Source: Zanthoxylum bungeanum (lineage: Eukaryota > Streptophyta > Magnoliopsida > Sapindales > Rutaceae). From it: a stretch of DNA of 64,000 bases. The position numbers were made by a program, and so were the translations under genes. The stretch covers positions 248,001-312,000 of the forward strand of contig SKCR01023733.1 of assembly GCA_019454045.1 (NCBI GenBank). The letters are read 5' to 3'. Under the pieces are notes generated by a model that saw only the letters and a list, made by a program, of their open reading frames with translations, was not told the DNA's origin and made no database searches. Positions 58,701 through 64,000 of this stretch are shown here, piece by piece (the first letter of the stretch is position 1; every line of letters starts with the position of its first letter).

Positions 58701-60436
58701 TGGGCATATGTGTAAACGTTTGGATGGTACCAAACTAGAACCCAAATCGGATAAGTGCCTATTTGTAGGTTATCCTAGGGAAACCAAAGTATATTACTTC
58801 TACAACCCATAAGAGAACAAAGTATTTGTTGCTCTCCATGCGGTTTTCTTTGAAAATGAATTCCTATATGCAGTGGCAAGTGGGAGGAAAGTAGAACTCG
58901 ATGAAAATTAGAGTGATACTGTTCCTGGCACCGACTCCCTCACAAAACACGAACAGTTCATCAGGGATGAGACTGTACCACAATCTTCTAATACACAAGA
59001 ACCGCATAGGTCGGAGAGAGTCAGAAAACAACCTGAGAGGTATGGGTTTCTGATCTCACCTCATATAGATATCAATCTTATTGAGGAAGACGAACCGACT
59101 ACGTATGAGGTAGTGATACAAGGTATCGACTCCGCTTTATGGCAAGGTACCATGAAGTCCGAAAAGGATTCCATGTATACCAACCAAGTTTGGACATTTG
59201 TTGATGTACCAGAAGGCATTGTGCCTATTGGTAGTAAATTGGTCTTCATGGTGAAGACAGACATGGATGGCAATATACAAACTTACAAAGCTAGGCTTGT
59301 AGCGAAAGGGTATCATCAACGACATGGTGTCAATTACGACAAAACTTTTTCACCAGTTGCCATGATTAAATCCATTCGGATAATGCTTTTTATTGCTACA
59401 TAGTTTGATTATGAAATATGGCAGATGGACGTCAAAACCGCTTTCCTTAACGGAAACCTTTTGGAGGATGTTATATATAACATCCTGATGGTTTTTACGT
59501 GCCAAAATATGCAAACAAGGTTTGCAAGTTAAATCAATCCATTTATGGATTGAAGCAAGCATTGCGTTCTTGGAACCAATGTTTTGATGAGATCGTAATA
59601 GAATATGGTTTCATTCAAAACGAATATGATTCTTGTGTATATAAGAAGGTTAGTGGGGGCGCATTGACATTCACTGTCCTACATGTTGATGATGTATTGC
59701 TTCTTAGCAATGACATTCACATGAAACAATCGGTGAAAGTTTGGCTTTCATTAAAATTCTCTATAATGGGATAGATCTAAAAGTTGTCGGCACTCTCCGA
59801 GAACTCGTACATTGACAAACATGTATGTGATCTAGTGTCTTATATGCTCTGAGCTTGTGTAGTCACTATCAGGCCGATCTAGGTGATAGTCACTAGATTG
59901 ATGTTAAGAACATCCTTGAGTATCTTAGACGAACTAATGATGTTTTCTTAATCTATGGAGAAGAAGAACTTGAGCTGACTGGGTACACCGATGTAAGTTT
60001 CCAAACTGATAAAGACGACTGTAAGTCGCAATAAGGGTACATATTTTGTTTGAATAACGGAGCAGTGAGCTGAAAAATATTCCTAGCAAGATACTATTAC
60101 AGATTGAACAACAAAAGCGGAATATATTGTTGCGGCTGAGGCAGCAAAAGAAGCATTTTGGATCTATAAATTCCTAATTGGATTAGGAGTAGTTTTGTTA
60201 GGAGCTGAGCTGGACTATAGCGCAGGCTAAGGAACCACGGTCTCATCAATGATCCAAGTATGTACTTTGACGGTTTCATCTGATTCGTGAGATCACAAAT
60301 CGTGGCGATGTGAAGATCGAAAATATCATTTCAGATGATAGCCTTGCAAATCCACTGACGAAAGCTATATCTCAGCAAAAGTTTGAGCGACCCATACATA
60401 GTTCAGGTGTTGGACACTTGAGTGACTGGCTATAGG
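58701..60436 (+). pseudogene. C3 RT and RNase H remnant
   Basis: 58701-59100 is the integrase-RT linker. RT spans 59113-59780: 59113-59403 has TYKARLVAKGYHQRHGVNYD and FSPVAMIKSIRIM; 59499-59774 has YGLKQALRSWNQCFDE and the catalytic LHVDDVLLLSNDI box (YVDD replaced by HVDD). RNase H lies at about 59900-60350 with TDVSFQTDKDDC and a KQRKQ-like end, mostly out of frame. Confidence 0.88.
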
Positions 60437-60449
60437 CCAAGTGGGAGAT
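60437..60449 (+). other. Polypurine tract, C3
   Basis: CCAAGTGGGAGAT, abutting TGTTGGACAATTATG. Confidence 0.82.
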
Positions 60450-62313
60450 TGTTGGACAATTATGACCCATAGCTTCACTATTTGTAAAAGACATGGTGTT
60501 TTTGTACAAAGTAACTATGTGACAAAGGAAATTACTCTTTTATCATTTTATAATTGGATTACTTGGATATGTAAATGATAAAAGACCATATGATTAGTAC
60601 CAGATTAATAAGATATGAGAGAGTATTAATCCACAAATGGTTTAATCATTAAATATCCCTAGTCGTAGTATTATCGAGACTGGACATCGATAATTCGAAA
60701 TAGACTAGTTTTACACTTGTTCGCGTTATGGAAGCTTAACGACATAGTTCTCATATATTTAAGTATTTGATACTTATGCAAGTGTGATAGGAGGTTCTGT
60801 TAGCCGTTGGACCGGGAACATCTTGGCTCTGGATAGACCCCTCAGAGTCTCATTGGTATTATGACTATGTGTTTATGAGAATCCGAATTAGGGTAGGTAA
60901 ATGTGGTCTTAAAATGAGACTTGCATCGCTAATACTTGCGACAATCAGTATACTTTGGTTTTGATCATCTGGAGCTTTAAGACGTTCTGTGTATGCCTCT
61001 TCTGGGTAAACTGAGAATCATAGTGTATTGGGTGTGATGTGAAGATGGAAGTATCACTTCAGTCATATGGAAATGATGATCACGCAGGATACAGAACTAG
61101 TACTCTTAAATGCTGCAGCTATCGGGATAGTATGACTAGGTCATGATTATCCGATTACAGAGATTAGTTGCTAATTATCTGATATATGTTTCGTACGGGA
61201 CAGACACAATTCCAGCCCTAGGCCAAGCATGTGACATCCGATACTGGATCGTTTACACAATACTTAGTATACTACGCCTGATACAGATTATATATTCCTC
61301 GTTGAATATTTCTGGAGAATTGGGTAGGCACAGTGCTTTCCTAGAAGCCAACCCTATCTTGTAAATCGGTAAGAATGTGGTACGGGCTACGCACGTGTTC
61401 GGATAGTCCGATGATCGTATTTACTCCCAATATATCCATAGATCTCTTGGGTCGCTTCCCAAAGATTCACCAATGACATTTGACTCGAACAGAATTAATC
61501 TGGGATTAATTATGAGAGATAAAATTAATCTAGGATTAATTGCGGCAAGAATTTATCTAGGATTAAATTCGCATATATGAGAGAACGCGATTAATTTGGA
61601 ATTAATCGGTAAAATAAATTTAATAGTTAAATTGGATTTTTCTATTTAATTTATTTATTTGGGCTAAAATAATATATTGGATATATTAAATTGAAATTGG
61701 ATTTCTATACTGAATTAGAATTGGATTTTAATTCTAGCGAACGAATTAATTTGGAATTAATTCATGAGCGACTATCGTAATAATTTTTTGAGGCATTATT
61801 ATTTAATTAAATTGGATTTAATTATGTCGCAACGGAAAATTCGTTTAATCGGATTAAACGAACCCGAGCCCAAAGTGTGTTGTGTAAGCCAACTTGAATT
61901 TTGAATTTAAAGAGGTGGGACCCGCAACTTACATCAAGTGTTTGACATATGATGGAAATAGTTGGAAATAGTAATTAATTCATTAATTCTCTCAACCACC
62001 AAATTTGGTAACACAACTTGCTTTTTGGAAAATATATACAAAACTTTTGGAAAGTGAAACAAAACATATTCTCTCTTCTCCCTCCTCCAATTGTCGTGAC
62101 TTCCTCTCTTCCCTTTGGAAATTTTGTTGCAAAATTTCAAGCAAGCTAGCACTTGGGAGTTGAACTAAGGTGATAGGGAAACTCACCCTTGAGTTTGGAA
62201 TTCGATTTTAAAGCTTGAAGCTTCCACATACAAAGAAAGTTTTTGAAATCTCTCATCCGATCAAAGTGAGTATTTCTGCAACTCCACTTCTTATTCACAC
62301 TAGAATCATGTTT
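60450..62313 (+). repeat. 3' LTR of C3, right end missing
   Basis: Colinear with 33427-35290. The last matching bases are CTAGAATCATGTTTA; the remaining 30 or so bases (through GAGACACTAACA in the 5' LTR) are absent and flanking CATGTTTACAGTTT-type repeat follows. The inverted-repeat array is at 61490-61862. Confidence 0.9.
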
Positions 62314-64000
62314 ACAGTTTTCAATTTTAGTCTTTAGCTTTCAGTTCAAGTTTACAGTTTAAAACCATGCTTACAGTTTTCGATTCATGTTAACATTTTT
62401 ATATTTGAGTTCATGTTTTATAGCTCTCGTACATGTTTTACTGATTCAGTTCATGTATATGTTTTCAGTTCATTGTTTACAGATTCAGTTCATGCTTACG
62501 TTTTCAGTTCATGATTTAGTTTTCAGTTTGCAGTTCATGTCATGATTTTCAGCCACGTTTTAGTGTTCATTATACAATTGTTTGCCATGATTACAGTTTC
62601 GAGCTTGTTTATAGTTTGAGACCATATTTTTAGTTTTCAGTTGAAGGATCACAATTCACGTTTACAACTCAAGTTTCTCAATTGCAATTTATGTTATAGT
62701 ATATGATTTACACAGCTAGCCCATGGTTTATATGTTCTTAGTTTCCATTTTCTATGTTTTCAGCCCATACTTTATATGTCACAGTTCATGATTTCAATTT
62801 TCAGCTTATGATTTGTATGACTTCAGTTCATGATTTACAACTTTTAGCTCACGATTTACAGTTCGAGCGTCATATTCTTAAATTTACAGCCTACACTGTA
62901 CAGTTCGCAATTATGTTTTGAAGTCCATAGTCAATATTTTAATGTTCATGTTTTACCATCATATTTACAGTTACGTTTCACAGCTTACAGTTTATGTTAC
63001 GTATGCCAAGCTTACAGTTTATAAGACTTATAGTTCATGATTTTCTCAAAAAGCATAGCTTAACTTTTATGTTTTATAGTAAATGACTTACATGTTTTGA
63101 AGTACAAGTAAATAATTATTTTCAAAACGCCAGTAGAGTGTCGTACCCTCAGATCAGCTTCAGGTTCAGCATGATTAATGGTTCATTTAACCCTCTTAGG
63201 CCATTACAGTTACATTTCAACATGCCTATTGGTTCAGATTACCTTTTTAAGTTATTATAGTTAAGCTACCTTTGCTTATGGAGTGCTAGGTTTATGCTAA
63301 GTAGATAATATATATATATATTATATATATATATATATTATATATATATATATATTAGGGTTCATCTTCCCATGTCTATGAGATGCTAGGTCCCGCTAAG
63401 TAGGTTACACGCCCCAAGTTACTATAGTGGCAAAGTTTTCATGTTTTCATACACATGCAAGCGTACGAGAGGGCAACAGTCGAATTTCGACACGTATGGT
63501 GATGTGGGGGAGACGTCCCAATCCCAATCATTACATATGTAACCTTTCAAGTTAAATATTTTTCATATTTTACAGTTCATGTCACGTTTACAGTTTTAGC
63601 CATGTTATCAAGTTACAGGTTTATAATTACAGTATACAATTACAACTTCAGATCATGTTTACAGTTTCCAGTAAATAGTACAATTTTCAGTAACGAGCAC
63701 ATTTTCTAGTAAATAGTATAATTTCTAATAAATAGTATAGTTTTCAGTAAGAGTACAGTTTCTAGTAAAAAAGACAGTTTCTAGTAAATAGTAAAGTTTT
63801 TAGTATAGAGTATAGCTTTTAGTGTAGAGTACTATTTTCAGTATAGTGTAAGTTTTCAGTTAAGTTTATAGTTTACAAGTCATGTTATTATTTTTCAAGT
63901 CATGTTTGAGGATTATAGTCACGTTTGTAGTTCCAGTCTAAGATTCAATTCACAGTTTGCACATCATGTGTACAATTGACAGTCAAGTTTATGGGTTTCA
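62314..64000 (+). repeat. Continuation of the TGTAACACCCC-type LTR: degenerate CATG/ACAGTT repeats
   Basis: No gene. 62314-63070 and 63540-64000 are loosely repeated words such as TTCAGTTCATGTTTACAG and TTTCTAGTAAATAGTA. The texture matches 33000-33426 on the other side of C3, so C3 landed within it. 63120-63530 is less repetitive and contains ATGCTAGGTTTATGCTAAG and GATGCTAGGTCCCGCTAAG, a diverged repeat. It runs off the window. Confidence 0.6.
63306..63357 (+). repeat. AT dinucleotide microsatellite
   Basis: TA repeats of about 50 bp in three blocks separated by single extra T or A bases (ATATTATAT). Confidence 0.95.

Larger units (their letters stand above)
33427..62313 (+). mobile_element. 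Ty1/copia element C3 (interrupted by C4)
   Basis: 5' LTR 33427-35322, primer site, leader 35337-35888 continuing at 55015-56715, gag, pol, polypurine tract, 3' LTR 60450-62313. It is the best-preserved copia copy in coding terms. Its LTRs differ by about 6% over the first 215 bp compared by eye, more than C2 or C4. The last 30 or so bases of the 3' LTR and the right target duplication are missing, so a small deletion removed the right edge. Confidence 0.92.

Overview
The window looks like intergenic heterochromatin of a flowering plant. Apart from short low-complexity stretches, every segment can be assigned to an LTR retrotransposon. The plant assignment rests on three things: Ty1/copia elements primed by initiator-Met tRNA with TNT1/Tork/Angela-like pol; Ty3/gypsy Athila-like elements primed by Asp tRNA; and a Ty3/gypsy Tat-lineage element. 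I see no host protein gene, tRNA, rRNA or CRISPR. The species cannot be told from the sequence. All lineage names are from recognised protein and LTR motifs, not from a search. || Layout, left to right. (1) 1-8870: copia element C1 (+), entering the window inside its 5' LTR; 3' LTR 6801-8870. (2) 8876-10689: LTR-like AT-rich fragment ending in GGGGTGTTA. (3) 10700-12777 and 31434-32069: one decayed Tat-type gypsy pol (protease, RT, RNase H, then integrase), split by an Athila-like element. (4) 12778-31433: Athila-like gypsy element A (-). It carries gag-pol remnants at about 24157-29223, and its 3' end is replaced by copia C2 (+, 14050-23429) plus a 147-bp fragment of a second copia copy. (5) 32070-33426 and 62314-64000: LTR-like sequence of another element beginning TGTAACACCCC. 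It is interrupted by copia C3 (+, 33427-62313), which is interrupted by copia C4 (-, 35889-55014), which is interrupted by gypsy element B (-, 44813-54062). || The nest is therefore five deep at its centre: Tat, TGTAACACCCC element, C3, C4, B. Target-site duplications or restored reading frames support the key joins: CTTGG for C4, AACAC for B, GATAT/TATAT for A, and GTATG on the right of C1. LTR divergence by eye falls with depth, roughly 6% for C3, 2-3% for C4 and about 0.3% in substitutions for B, so B is very young. || How the parts relate: element A has a gag-pol layout, while B has no pol at all. B keeps the same tRNA-Asp primer site, LTR ends and 3' noncoding region, and carries a gag-like zinc-knuckle ORF plus a 'putative plant transposon protein' ORF, so it looks non-autonomous. 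The four copia elements belong to one superfamily with LTRs near 2 kb. Their LTRs and 5' leaders carry an unusual array of short inverted repeats with a three-base TGG/TAG centre. This array and the bZIP-type ACGT cluster in the B promoter are the most interesting signals here.
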